This document shows, piece after piece, positions 18,577-27,331 of a DNA stretch of 64,000 nucleotides. The stretch lies in NCBI GenBank assembly GCA_019911965.1, contig JAIOJF010000039.1:1-64000 (forward strand), given 5' to 3'. Below the pieces are notes generated by a model, which saw nothing but the letters and a program-made list of their open reading frames with translations, was not told the DNA's origin and did no database searches. A program made the position numbers and the translations under genes. Numbering within the stretch: the first letter of the stretch is position 1; each line of letters opens with the position of its first letter. This DNA is from Paracoccaceae bacterium. Its GTDB lineage: Bacteria; Pseudomonadota; Alphaproteobacteria; Rhodobacterales; Rhodobacteraceae.

Positions 18577-18664
18577 TTGACCGGCCAATCGACCAGTCGA
18601 TTAGTCGATTGGCCGGTTGGTCGATTAACTGACTAGTCGACTGGTCGATTGGTCAACCAGTCGT
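18577..18664. repeat. 8-bp periodic array with nested inverted repeat
   Basis: Eleven consecutive 8-base units follow the loose consensus YYRGTCGA (for example CCAGTCGA, TTAGTCGA, TTGGTCGA, CTAGTCGA, CTGGTCGA). Nested in the array, 18585-18606 and 18631-18652 are inverted copies matching at 21 of 22 positions around a 24-base centre. It lies in the upstream region of the RND operon and past the 3' end of the small membrane-protein gene. It could be a multi-site operator or a large cruciform; no T-run follows, so it is not a normal terminator. Confidence 0.7.
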
Positions 18665-18712
18665 TGCCTGCCCGGCCAGCGGACGGCTTGCTCCGCTGAG
18701 GGTGGTCTTGCC

Positions 18713-19123
18713 TCACGCCGCCGGAGTCCAGCGCCGCGCCAGTATCGCCACCACCACCCAGAACGTCACCCTTATGGCCATCGCGCCCACCGTGCGCGGC
18801 TCGAACGCGGTGCCGCTCAGGGCCACGGCAACAAAGCCGAGCGCGGCCAGCGATGTTGCGATGGCGATCAGCGCGGCCAGGCGCAGCGCCCATGCCCGCC
18901 CCAGCCAGAGGCCGATGGCCGCCAGCACATAGACCCAGCCGGCGAGGAAATTGAACCACAGCACGAAGCCGACGTAATTGCCGGCGGCGGCGCGGGCCTC
19001 GTCGGGGCCGAACAGGACATTGCCGCCGGAAAAGATCGTCAGGATGCCGAAGACAGCGGCAAGGGCGGCAAGGATGCGGATACCTGTCGATGGCGCGGCT
19101 ATGGGCATGGGTTGGGTGTTCAT
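18713..19123 (-). CDS. Small four-helix membrane protein of unknown function
   Basis: The 136-residue protein has four predicted transmembrane helices (~15-33, 50-72, 76-99 and 112-130) separated by very short loops, with a short polar N-terminus. I do not recognise a family motif; it resembles small DUF-type integral membrane proteins of Proteobacteria. The gene is monocistronic. A 6-bp inverted repeat lies just upstream of its start. No function is proposed. Confidence 0.65.
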   Translation of the reverse strand: MNTQPMPIAAPSTGIRILAALAAVFGILTIFSGGNVLFGPDEARAAAGNYVGFVLWFNFLAGWVYVLAAIGLWLGRAWALRLAALIAIATSLAALGFVAVALSGTAFEPRTVGAMAIRVTFWVVVAILARRWTPAA

Positions 19124-19136
19124 GGCGTGACTCCCG

Positions 19137-19159
19137 AGTTAGGTTATAGATCACTAACT
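19137..19159. promoter_or_regulatory. Inverted repeat upstream of small membrane-protein gene
   Basis: AGTTAG (19137-19142) and CTAACT (19154-19159) form a perfect inverted repeat with an 11-base spacer, 13 bases before the ATG of the small membrane protein. Size and position suit a dimeric repressor such as an HxlR- or MarR-type factor; no such regulator gene is nearby. Confidence 0.35.
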
Positions 19160-19236
19160 AGGTGGGCCGCCCGGGCATTGCAATACCGATCACCCGCATC
19201 GGGTCGGCGACAAATTCGCCCATCGCTGCGTCGCCA

Positions 19237-20097
19237 TCAGCCGCCCGTCTTGCGCCCCTGAAACAGGATCATCAGCAGCGCCAGCCCGGTTGAGCCGATC
19301 ATCAGCACCAGCGACACCGCGTTCAGCAAGGGCGTCGAGCCTTCCTTCAGGCGATCGAACATGGCGATGGTCAGCGGCGCGTCGGATCCCACCAGCATCA
19401 GCGTGGTGTTGAAATTCTCGAAACTCATCAGAAACGCCACGATGAAGCCGCCGACAAGGGCGGGCATCAGGTAAGGCAGGGTGATCGTGCGCACCGCTGT
19501 CAGCCGCGTCGCCCCGAGGTTCAGCGCCGCCTCTTCCAGGGTGGGATCGAATTTCTGCAACCGGGCCGAAACCACCAGCGTGACGATGGTGGCGACAAAG
19601 GAAAACTGCCCCAGGATCACCAGCACAAGTCCGGGGCGCAGCGCGGCGATATCCCAGCCAAAGCTGTCTTCCAGCCCGTTCGCCACGTTCGACGAAAAGA
19701 TCAGGATCGAAATCCCCAGAACGATGCCGGGAATGACCAGCGGCAGCAGCAGCAGCACATAGAGCAGGCCGCGAAAGCGGAACTGGTAGCGGTTGAACAG
19801 GAACGCGTTCGAGGTTCCCACCGCCACCGACAGGGCCGAGACCATCACCGCGATGAAGGCCGAATTGCCCAGTGCCCGCATGATCGGGCGTTCGTTGAAC
19901 ACCCCGATCATCGGGCGGCTCTGGCCGAAGAACCATTCCAGCGTGAAGCCCTTCCACGGCAAGGATGGAAACAGGCTGTCGTTGAAGGCAAAGACCGACA
20001 CCACCACCAGCGGCAGCGCGAGGTAGACAAAGAACAGCGCGACATAGAGCTTCCAGAGGATGCGAAAGGCGGCGGGCTGGCGGATGGAGGGTATCAC
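19237..20097 (-). CDS. Polyamine-type ABC transporter permease, PotC-like
   Basis: The 286-residue permease has six transmembrane segments and the binding-protein-dependent transport EAA loop (LEEAALNLGATRLTAVRTITLPYLMPAL, ~185-212), which docks the ATPase. It is the last gene of a solute-binding protein/ATPase/PotB/PotC set and begins three bases after the potB-like stop with a GTG start. Homology is to the spermidine/putrescine family; the real substrate depends on the binding protein. Confidence 0.9.
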   Translation of the reverse strand: MIPSIRQPAAFRILWKLYVALFFVYLALPLVVVSVFAFNDSLFPSLPWKGFTLEWFFGQSRPMIGVFNERPIMRALGNSAFIAVMVSALSVAVGTSNAFLFNRYQFRFRGLLYVLLLLPLVIPGIVLGISILIFSSNVANGLEDSFGWDIAALRPGLVLVILGQFSFVATIVTLVVSARLQKFDPTLEEAALNLGATRLTAVRTITLPYLMPALVGGFIVAFLMSFENFNTTLMLVGSDAPLTIAMFDRLKEGSTPLLNAVSLVLMIGSTGLALLMILFQGRKTGG

Positions 20098-20100
20098 GGC

Positions 20101-20961
20101 CTATCCCATCGTCTTTTCAAGCGTCTGCCCGGTCAGCCGCAGCATAGCCCAGACGATCAGCGAGGACAGGATCAGCAGCATGAAGCCGAACGCCGCGCCC
20201 AGTTCCCAGTTGAAGCGCACGATGAACTGGGCATAGATCATTTCGGTGAACCACAGGCTGTCCTTGCCGCCCAGCATGGTGGGCGTCAGGTAATTGCCGA
20301 GGCTGAGCATGAATACCACGATCGAGCCCGACACGATCCCCGGCATGGCATGGGGAATGACGATCTCGCGCAGGACCGACGGGCCGGTGCCGCCAAGATC
20401 ATAGCCCGCCTCGATCACGCTGTCGTCCAGGCTTTCCAGCGTGGTGATCAGCGGCACGATCATGAACAGCATCGAGGTATAGACCAGCCCGACCATCATC
20501 GCGGCGTCGTTATACAGCATCTCGACCGGGCCATCGACCAGCCCCGACCATTGCAGCAATTCCGAGAATATGCCGGTTTCGCGCAGCAGGATCATCCAGC
20601 CGAACGTGCGCACCAGTTCGGACACCCAGAACGGCACGAGGCATAGCAGGAACAGCACCGATTGCGCCCGGCCCTTGGCGAATTTTGCGATGTAGAAGGC
20701 GACCGGAAAGCCGATGATCAGCGTCAGCACGGTTGCCAGCACCGACATGATCGCGGTGCGCATGAAGGTGACCAGATATAGCGGCTCGCCGAAGAACGCG
20801 ATGTAATTGGCCAGGCTGGTGCGGTATTCGCCGACCCCGATGCGTTCGCGCAAGGACAACAGGAACAGGTCGATATGCGGGATCACGATCAGCAGGCCCA
20901 GCCATAACAGCAGCGGCGCGAACAACAGGATGAACCCGATTCTGGCGCCGGTCTGCATCAT
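20101..20961 (-). CDS. Polyamine-type ABC transporter permease, PotB-like
   Basis: The 286-residue inner-membrane permease has six transmembrane segments and an EAA loop (VIEAGYDLGGTGPSVLREIVIPHAMPGI, ~185-212). It forms a heterodimer with the PotC-like protein. Its tandem ATG start overlaps the ATPase stop by 4 bases, so the two are translationally coupled. Confidence 0.9.
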   Translation of the reverse strand: MMQTGARIGFILLFAPLLLWLGLLIVIPHIDLFLLSLRERIGVGEYRTSLANYIAFFGEPLYLVTFMRTAIMSVLATVLTLIIGFPVAFYIAKFAKGRAQSVLFLLCLVPFWVSELVRTFGWMILLRETGIFSELLQWSGLVDGPVEMLYNDAAMMVGLVYTSMLFMIVPLITTLESLDDSVIEAGYDLGGTGPSVLREIVIPHAMPGIVSGSIVVFMLSLGNYLTPTMLGGKDSLWFTEMIYAQFIVRFNWELGAAFGFMLLILSSLIVWAMLRLTGQTLEKTMG

Positions 20962-22067
20962 CCGGCCTCATCATTGGCGGGAAAGACATTGGCCTGCGCG
21001 GCGTTCCAGCCGACATGGACATCATCGCCGCGCCCCAGATCGGCGAACTCGCCCGATTGCGGCAGCGCCACCTGGATTTCGTCATGGCTGCCATCTGGGC
21101 GCAGCAGCACCCGGCTGGCGGCCCCGTTGAACAGGGTGGAGGTGACCTTGCCCGACAATCGGTTGTCAAAGCCCTTGATATCGGCGGCGGCGCGGGCGAT
21201 GCGGATCGCTTCGGGGCGCACGAAAATCTCGGCCTTGTCGCCGGGGCGAAGGCCGCGGCCATGCTGTGCGCCGGTCATCACCAGCCCGGCATCGGTGGTC
21301 AGTTGCAACTCGTCGCCCTCGGCGCGGGTCAGGGTGCCGCGCCAGCGGTTGTTGTCGCCGACAAAGCCGGCCACGAACGAAGTGGCGGGGCGGTAATACA
21401 ACTCGGCCGCCGAGGCGACCTGCTCGAACTTGCCGTGGTTCATCACCGCGATCTGGTCGGACATCACCAGTGCCTCGGACTGGTCGTGGGTGATGTAGAC
21501 GAAGGTGGTGCCGAACGCCGCCTGCAGGGCCTTCAACTCGATCTTCATATGCTCGCGCAGCTTCAGATCGAGCGCGCCAAGCGGTTCGTCCAGCAACAGC
21601 ACATCGGGTTCCAGCACGATGCAGCGGGCAATCGCGATCCGCTGTTTCTGGCCGCCGGACAATTCATCCACCCGGCGGCGGCCGGCATCGGGCAGGCTGA
21701 TGCGTTCCAGCACTTCGCCGACGCGGCGGTCGATCTCGGGCCTCGGCACGCCCTTGCGGCGCAACCCGTAGCCGATATTATCGGCCACATTCATCATCGG
21801 AAACAGCGCCAGGTGCTGGAACACCATGTTGACCGGGCGCTTGTTCGGCGGGGTCTGCAGGATCGACCTGCCCTTGATGCGGATATCGCCCGAGGTCGGA
21901 TCGAGGAACCCCGCGATCATGCGCATGATCGTGGTCTTGCCGCAGCCCGATGGCCCGAGGATGGAAAAGAACGAGGATGGCGGAACCGCGAAGGAAACAT
22001 CCTCGACCGCGGTAAACCCTCCGAACGTCTTGCTGAGGGACAGGCATTCAAGGTCGGGCAGGGTCAT
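20958..22067 (-). CDS. Polyamine-type ABC transporter ATPase, PotA-like
   Basis: The 369-residue ATPase powers the importer. Walker A GPSGCGKTT lies near residue 38, the signature LSGGQKQR near 136 and Walker B VLLLDEPLGALD near 156. A C-terminal TOBE-2 domain spans ~280-355. The start is the ATG at 22067 with GGAGG just upstream; the frame is open 11 codons earlier but lacks a ribosome site. A perfect hairpin separates it from the upstream binding-protein gene. Confidence 0.93.
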   Translation of the reverse strand: MTLPDLECLSLSKTFGGFTAVEDVSFAVPPSSFFSILGPSGCGKTTIMRMIAGFLDPTSGDIRIKGRSILQTPPNKRPVNMVFQHLALFPMMNVADNIGYGLRRKGVPRPEIDRRVGEVLERISLPDAGRRRVDELSGGQKQRIAIARCIVLEPDVLLLDEPLGALDLKLREHMKIELKALQAAFGTTFVYITHDQSEALVMSDQIAVMNHGKFEQVASAAELYYRPATSFVAGFVGDNNRWRGTLTRAEGDELQLTTDAGLVMTGAQHGRGLRPGDKAEIFVRPEAIRIARAAADIKGFDNRLSGKVTSTLFNGAASRVLLRPDGSHDEIQVALPQSGEFADLGRGDDVHVGWNAAQANVFPANDEAG

Positions 22068-22085
22068 GGGGCCTCCGGCTGGGCG

Positions 22086-22115
22086 GGCGGCCCCGGACAT
22101 TGATCCGGGGCCGCC
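22086..22115 (-). promoter_or_regulatory. Intercistronic hairpin after the PotD-like gene
   Basis: A perfect 12-bp stem (22086-22097 with 22104-22115) and a 6-base loop begin 27 bases after the binding-protein stop, with no T-run on the minus strand. This is the usual place for an mRNA-stabilising hairpin that keeps binding-protein message above that of the membrane components. Confidence 0.65.
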
Positions 22116-22142
22116 GTTGGCTTGTGCGGGTGTCAGCCGCGA

Positions 22143-23222
22143 TCAGTTGGCGGCTTTCACGCGGTCAAGGGCGGCACCCTCGATCGCTTCCAGACCGGCG
22201 GGAACCGGCGGATACCACTTGATATTGTCCACCGCGGCCGGCGGGAAGCTGGCCTGATAGCGCGCCTTCAGGTCGTCCGAGACATGCTCGTCGGCACCTT
22301 TGGAGGCGGTGAAGTTGCCCGCCGCGGCGGTGATCATGCCGGCGATATCGGGGCGCATCACGAAGTTGATCCAGGCATAGGCGGCATCATCCGCTTCGCC
22401 CTTGGCGGGCAGCACGAAAGTGTCGATCCAGCCCAGAGCGCCCGAGGCCGGGGCGACGAAGGTGATGTCGGGGTTCTCGGCATTCAGCTTCCAGCCGCCG
22501 GTATCCCAGGCCATCGAGGCCACGGTCTCGCCCGAGCGCATCAGCCCCAGCAATTCGTCGCCGCCACCCCAGTAGGTTTTCACGCCCGGCTTGCATTCGA
22601 TCAGCTTGGCCTCGACCTTGTTGATGATGTCGGTATAGGCCGCGACATCGCCGTAGGCGGCAAAGGGATCAAGCCCCATCGAATAGGCAAAGCCGATCAG
22701 CGTCGGGCGCTTCAGGCGGTAGGTGACTGCACCCGCCACATCCGCGCCGCACAGGTCCAGGTAATCCTTCACGCCCGGTGCCTTGGCGGTGTTGACCACC
22801 AGCCCCGAGGTGCCCCAGACATGCGGCACGGCAAAGGGCTGACCGCCCACCGTGGTATTGCCGAGGGTGGCGTTCAGCATCGAGGTGATGAACTGGCTCT
22901 GGTCGATCTTGGACATGTCGATCGGCTTGTAGATGCCGAATTCTTCCTGCGGGCCGGAAATCCGGTCCTGGCTGGGCTGCGCCAGATCGAAGCCGCGACC
23001 GCCGGTTGCACGCAACTTGGCGATCATTTCTTCGTTGTTGGACAGCGTGACTTCAACCGTATGGCCGGTTTCCGCCTCGAACATTGCCACCACGTCCTCG
23101 GGCGCATAGCCGCCCCAGGTCAGCAGGCGGAGCGTGTCGGCGCTGGCCGCGCCGAACAGCCCGAAGGTGGCAATGCCGGTGGCCGAGATCAGCATCACCG
23201 CGCGTTTGGTCAGATGTTTCAT
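22143..23222 (-). CDS. Periplasmic solute-binding protein, PotD-like
   Basis: The 359-residue protein has a signal peptide (AVMLISATGIATFGLFGAASA, cleavage ~27) and a PotD/PotF-type fold (LRLLTWGGYAPEDVVAMFE at the mature N-terminus, GGRGFDLAQPSQD, the conserved YWGGGDELLGLMRSGE hinge segment). Such proteins bind putrescine, spermidine or related cations in the periplasm. ATG 23222 follows AGGAT; the frame is open 13 codons earlier. It is the first of the four ABC genes and follows the Fe-alcohol dehydrogenase after a 107-base gap. That gap carries a 9-bp inverted repeat (23267-23275 with 23297-23305). Confidence 0.9.
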   Translation of the reverse strand: MKHLTKRAVMLISATGIATFGLFGAASADTLRLLTWGGYAPEDVVAMFEAETGHTVEVTLSNNEEMIAKLRATGGRGFDLAQPSQDRISGPQEEFGIYKPIDMSKIDQSQFITSMLNATLGNTTVGGQPFAVPHVWGTSGLVVNTAKAPGVKDYLDLCGADVAGAVTYRLKRPTLIGFAYSMGLDPFAAYGDVAAYTDIINKVEAKLIECKPGVKTYWGGGDELLGLMRSGETVASMAWDTGGWKLNAENPDITFVAPASGALGWIDTFVLPAKGEADDAAYAWINFVMRPDIAGMITAAAGNFTASKGADEHVSDDLKARYQASFPPAAVDNIKWYPPVPAGLEAIEGAALDRVKAAN

Positions 23223-23329
23223 GATATCCTCACTTTCTGTTGGTTGGTCTTTGGTCGTCACTATTGCGAAGGCCCGGTTGGGAACGACGGGAAGGAGGGC
23301 CTTCGGTAATCCTTTTCGGGGGCCGCGCC

Positions 23330-24478
23330 TCAGACTACCTGATCGAGCAGGGCGCGGGTATTGTCGAATGTCATCGCCACCGGGTTGCCGCCGACCGACG
23401 GGTCTTCCAGCGCCATGCCGGCGATATCGTCCAGCCGGTCGCGCTTGACGCCGAGGGCCGACAGCCGCTCGGGGATGCCAAGCTGTTTGTTCAGCGCCAC
23501 CACGGCGGCATGGAAGCCGTCAAAGCCGCCCTTGATGCCGAGATAGGCCGCGGCCAGTTCGATCCTGCCTTCGATGGCGGCGCGGTTGAAATGCAGGCAG
23601 GCGGGCATCACCACGGCATTGGTGGTGCCGTGATGCGTGCCGTAGACCGCGCCGATCGGATGGCTGATCGCATGGATCACGCCCAGCCCCTTCTGGAACG
23701 CCACCGCGCCCATTGCCGCCGCCGCCATCATCTGGCCGCGCGCCTCAAGATCGCGGCCATCGGCGAAGGCGCGGGGCAGGTAATCCCTGACCAGCCGCAT
23801 GCCTTCCAGCGCGATGCCCTGGCTCATCGGGTGGAAATGCGGGCTGCAATAGGCCTCCAGGCTGTGGGCGAAAGCGTCCATGCCGGTGCCGGCGGTGATC
23901 GCGGGTGGCAGGCCAACGGTCAGTTCAGGGTCCGAGATGACGATGGTGGGCAGCACCTGCGGGTGGAAGATGATCTTCTTCACATGCGTCACGGAATTGG
24001 TGATGACCGAGGCACGACCGACCTCCGAGCCGGTGCCGGCGGTGGTCGGCACGGCGATGATCGGTGCGATACCGGCGGGATCGGCGCGGGTCCACCAATC
24101 GCCGACATCCTCGAAATCCCACAGGGGCCGGGTCTGGCCGGACATGAAGGCGACCATCTTGCCCAGATCCAGCCCCGAGCCGCCGCCGAACGCCACCACG
24201 CCATCATGGCCGCCATCGCGGTAGGCTTTCAGCCCGGCCTCCAGGTTGACCTCGGTCGGGTTGGGGTCGACGCCGGAAAACATCGCGCGGCCCATCCCGG
24301 CTTTGTCCAGCAGATCGAGCGCGGCTTGGGTGATCGGCAGGTCGGCAAGGCCGCGATCCGTCACCAGCAGCGGGCGCGACATGCCCGCCGAACGGCAGGC
24401 CTCGGCCAGTTCCCCGATACGGCCCGCACCGAAGCGGATGGCGGTCGGGTAGGACCAGTTGGCGGTTGGAACGCTCAT
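23330..24478 (-). CDS. Iron-containing alcohol dehydrogenase
   Basis: The 382-residue group III alcohol dehydrogenase has GGGSGLDLGK (NAD binding, ~95), TAGTGSEVGRAS (~140), and metal-binding residues in FAHSLEAYCSPHFHP and GVIHAISHPIGAVYGTHHG (~190 and ~260). It interconverts an alcohol and an aldehyde using NAD(P). Its start overlaps the aldehyde-dehydrogenase stop by 4 bases, so the two probably act in sequence. In this operon the likely substrate is a gamma-glutamylated amino alcohol or a related hydroxy compound; that is inference. Confidence 0.9.
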   Translation of the reverse strand: MSVPTANWSYPTAIRFGAGRIGELAEACRSAGMSRPLLVTDRGLADLPITQAALDLLDKAGMGRAMFSGVDPNPTEVNLEAGLKAYRDGGHDGVVAFGGGSGLDLGKMVAFMSGQTRPLWDFEDVGDWWTRADPAGIAPIIAVPTTAGTGSEVGRASVITNSVTHVKKIIFHPQVLPTIVISDPELTVGLPPAITAGTGMDAFAHSLEAYCSPHFHPMSQGIALEGMRLVRDYLPRAFADGRDLEARGQMMAAAAMGAVAFQKGLGVIHAISHPIGAVYGTHHGTTNAVVMPACLHFNRAAIEGRIELAAAYLGIKGGFDGFHAAVVALNKQLGIPERLSALGVKRDRLDDIAGMALEDPSVGGNPVAMTFDNTRALLDQVV

Positions 24479-25857
24479 TTCGTCACCTTCTTCAAATGAT
24501 AGGATTTGGGCCGTGTCAGGTTGTGATAGCCGATCACCGACAGGCCGCCACCGCGCCCGGTCTGCTTGCAGCCGGTCCAGCAGAGGCCGGGATCGAGGTA
24601 ATCGGCGCGGTTCAGGAATACCGTGCCGGTTTCAATGCGCGCCCCCAGCGCCTCGGCGCGGTCGACATCGGGGGTCCAGAGCGAGGCAGTCAATCCGTAA
24701 TCGGAATCGTTCATCAGGCGAAGGGCCTGTTCGTCGTCATCGACCGGCATGATCCCGGCGACGGGGCCGAAGGATTCCGTGCGCATGACATCCATGTCGT
24801 GGGTCACCCCGGTCAGCAGTTGCGGCGTCAGGTAGCAGCCGCCGTCATCTTCGGCGAAAGTGGGCACATGCGCCACCGCGCCCTGGCTGACGGCATCGGC
24901 GATCTGGGCGCGGACGGTATCGGCGAAGCGTTTATGCGCCATCGGGCCAAGCGTGGTGGCCTGGTCCAGCGGGTTGCCGAGGCGATAGCCGCGCACGGTG
25001 TCCACCGCCTTTTCCACGAAGGCATCGAATAGCGGGCGGGCGACATAGATCCGCTCGATCCCGCAGCAGCATTGCCCGGAATTGTACATGGCGGCATCGA
25101 CCAGCGTGGCGACGGCGGCGTCAAGATCGGCGTCCTCCATTACGTAACCGGGGTCCTTGCCGCCAAGCTCCAGCCCGACCGGGGTGAAGGTGCCTGCGGC
25201 CGAGGTTTCAATCGCGCGGCCAGCCTCGACCGAGCCGGTGAAATTGATGAAGTTGAATTCACCGGCGGCGATCAGCGCACCGGAGGTGGCGTGATCCAGG
25301 AACACGTTCTGGAACACGTCCTGCGGCACGCCGGCCTCGTGGAAGGCACGCACCATGCGTTCGCCGACCAGCAGGGTTTGCGTGGCGTGTTTCAGCACCA
25401 CCGCATTGCCCGCGATCAGTGCCGGGGCGACGGTGTTGATGGCGGTCATGTAGGGGTAGTTCCACGGCGCGACGACGAACACCACGCCATGCGGTTCGCG
25501 CCGGATCAGGCGGCGGAAATTGCCGCTGTCTTCCAGGCGGATCGGGGCGAGGGCGGCTTCGGCGATCCCGGCCATATGGCTGGCGCGTTCGGTGAAGCCG
25601 GAAAACTCGCCGCCATAGCGCACCGGGCGGCCCATTTGCCGCGCCAGTTCCGGCACCACCTCGTCATTCATCGCGCCGATCCGGGCAACCCCGGCCAGCA
25701 CCATGTCAATGCGGGCCTGCAGGGGCAGCGCGGCCCAATCGGCCTGCGCCTTGCGGGCGCGCGCGATGGCGGCAGAGGCGTCGGCGGCGGCCAGTGTCGG
25801 GCGTTCGGCGACGATCGAGCCGTCGATGGGCGAGATGCAGCGTAGGATCGTGGTCAT
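24475..25857 (-). CDS. NAD(P)-dependent aldehyde dehydrogenase
   Basis: The 460-residue protein is an aldehyde dehydrogenase: VAPWNYPYMTAINT near residue 135, catalytic Glu in LELGGKDPGY near 230 and catalytic Cys in NSGQCCCGIERIYVARP near 265, with the C-terminal ESFGPVAGIMP. It oxidises an aldehyde to an acid. ATG 25857 is chosen over a GTG three codons upstream because MTTILRCISP matches the usual N-terminus. It lies between the glutamine-synthetase-like gene (26-base gap) and the alcohol dehydrogenase (overlap). Confidence 0.93.
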   Translation of the reverse strand: MTTILRCISPIDGSIVAERPTLAAADASAAIARARKAQADWAALPLQARIDMVLAGVARIGAMNDEVVPELARQMGRPVRYGGEFSGFTERASHMAGIAEAALAPIRLEDSGNFRRLIRREPHGVVFVVAPWNYPYMTAINTVAPALIAGNAVVLKHATQTLLVGERMVRAFHEAGVPQDVFQNVFLDHATSGALIAAGEFNFINFTGSVEAGRAIETSAAGTFTPVGLELGGKDPGYVMEDADLDAAVATLVDAAMYNSGQCCCGIERIYVARPLFDAFVEKAVDTVRGYRLGNPLDQATTLGPMAHKRFADTVRAQIADAVSQGAVAHVPTFAEDDGGCYLTPQLLTGVTHDMDVMRTESFGPVAGIMPVDDDEQALRLMNDSDYGLTASLWTPDVDRAEALGARIETGTVFLNRADYLDPGLCWTGCKQTGRGGGLSVIGYHNLTRPKSYHLKKVTK

Positions 25858-25883
25858 GATGCTCACTTGTCGTTTGGTTGTTG

Positions 25884-27251
25884 CTAGGCCCGTTCAAACC
25901 CGCGGGCGATTTCCCAGTCGGTGACGACGGCGTCGAAGGCTTCCTGTTCCCATTCGGCCATGCGGACGTAATGATCCACCACATCGTCGCCAAAGGCCGC
26001 GCGCAGCATGGTTGAGCCGCGCAGCGCTGCGGTGGCCGCGATAAGGGTGGTCGGGATCTTGTCCTTGCCATCGCCGGTATAGGCATCGCCCCTGGCGGGC
26101 GGGCCGGGGTCCAGTTTCTCGGTCAGCCCGGCAATCCCGGCGGCCAGCATGGCGGCGATGGCGAGGTAGGGGTTCACATCCGCCCCCGGCACCCGGCATT
26201 CCACCCGCACCGCCTTTGTGCCATCACCGCATAACCGGAAGGCCGAAGTACGGTTATCCACCGACCATACCCGTCTTGTCGGCGCGAAACTGCCCTTCTG
26301 GAAGCGTTTGTAGCTGTTGACGTAAGGCGCCATGAACACCGTGATGTCGCCGGCATATTTCAGCAAGCCGCCAAGGTAGTGCCGCCCGATACCGGACAGG
26401 CCGAGATCGGCGGCCTCGTCGAAAAAGGCGGGTGTGCCGTCGGCGGTTTGCAGCGATTGATGCACATGGCTGGCCGAGCCGACGCGGGCATGGTGCCATT
26501 TCGGCAGGAAGCTGACGGCATGGCCCTGCTGCCAGCCGATTTCCTTGGCGGCGTGCTTGGCGATGGCGTGGTTTTCCGCCGTCGCCAGCGCCGTGCCATA
26601 GCGGATGTTCAGTTCCTCCTGCCCGGCCTCGGCCTCGCCCTTGGAGCCTTCCACGGGCACGCCGGAAGCATCCAGATCGTTGCGCAGACGGCGCATCACG
26701 CCTTCTTCCTTGGTGGTCTGGAGGATATGGTAATCCTCGTTATAGGCGGAAATCGGGGTTAGGTCGCGAAAGCCCCCGGCGGCAATCGCCTCGAAGCTGT
26801 CGCGGAAGATGAAAAACTCAAGCTCGGTCGCGGCAATGGCGGTGAAGCCCAGATCGGCCAGCCGCGCGATCTGGGATTTCAGCATGGCGCGGGGGCTGTG
26901 GGCGATCTCGTGATGGCCGTGATGGTCCAGCACGTCGCACAGCACCATCGCGGTGCCCTCCAGCCAGGCGGCGCGGCGCAGGGTGCTCATGTCGGGGCGC
27001 ATGGTGTAGTCGCCATATCCCGCCGCCCAGGACGTGGCGCGGTAGCCGTCCACCGGGGTCATTTCCAGATCGGTGGCCAGCAGGTAATTGCAGCAATGGG
27101 TTTCGCGCCAGGCACTTTCGACGAAATGCCGCGCCAGGAACCGCTTGCCCATGAGCCGGCCCTGCATGTCGCAAAAACACGCCAGGACGGTGTCGATCTC
27201 GCCGCTTGCGGTGGCGTTCTTCAGATCATCAAAGCTGAGCATTCCGGGCAT
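25884..27251 (-). CDS. Glutamine synthetase-like gamma-glutamyl ligase (PuuA/GMES type)
   Basis: The 455-residue protein belongs to the glutamine synthetase superfamily: ATELEFFIF near residue 140 holds metal-binding Glu residues, LPKWHHARVGSASHVHQSL near 250 is the GS ATP/Glu region, and NRTSAFRL with ECRVPGADVNPYLAIAAML lies near 335-360. It lacks the adenylylation-site loop of GlnA. Non-GlnA members (PuuA, IpuC, GlnA4) join glutamate to putrescine, isopropylamine/alaninol or ethanolamine as the first catabolic step. Linkage to alcohol and aldehyde dehydrogenases but no amine oxidase favours an amino-alcohol substrate. Confidence 0.85.
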   Translation of the reverse strand: MPGMLSFDDLKNATASGEIDTVLACFCDMQGRLMGKRFLARHFVESAWRETHCCNYLLATDLEMTPVDGYRATSWAAGYGDYTMRPDMSTLRRAAWLEGTAMVLCDVLDHHGHHEIAHSPRAMLKSQIARLADLGFTAIAATELEFFIFRDSFEAIAAGGFRDLTPISAYNEDYHILQTTKEEGVMRRLRNDLDASGVPVEGSKGEAEAGQEELNIRYGTALATAENHAIAKHAAKEIGWQQGHAVSFLPKWHHARVGSASHVHQSLQTADGTPAFFDEAADLGLSGIGRHYLGGLLKYAGDITVFMAPYVNSYKRFQKGSFAPTRRVWSVDNRTSAFRLCGDGTKAVRVECRVPGADVNPYLAIAAMLAAGIAGLTEKLDPGPPARGDAYTGDGKDKIPTTLIAATAALRGSTMLRAAFGDDVVDHYVRMAEWEQEAFDAVVTDWEIARGFERA

Positions 27252-27285
27252 TCTGCGATCCCTTCCTTAGGTATTTCTGTCAGAA

Positions 27286-27314
27286 TTGCGCCCCCGATCC
27301 GGCCGGGGGCGCAA
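27286..27314 (-). promoter_or_regulatory. Intercistronic hairpin after dctP
   Basis: A perfect 11-bp stem (27286-27296 with 27304-27314) with a 7-base loop begins 17 bases after the dctP stop, with no T-run beyond it on the minus strand. It parallels the hairpin after the PotD-like gene and probably protects binding-protein mRNA. Confidence 0.6.
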
Positions 27315-27331
27315 GGTTTCGTGCCGTGCGA

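Noticed and set aside
18577-18664. CRISPR array
   Set aside because: Units are 8 bases with no spacers; CRISPR repeats are much longer and separated by unique spacers.
25884-27251. Housekeeping glutamine synthetase GlnA
   Set aside because: It lacks the adenylylation loop, has no glnB neighbour and lies among transport and dehydrogenase genes, which fits the PuuA/GMES-type ligases.
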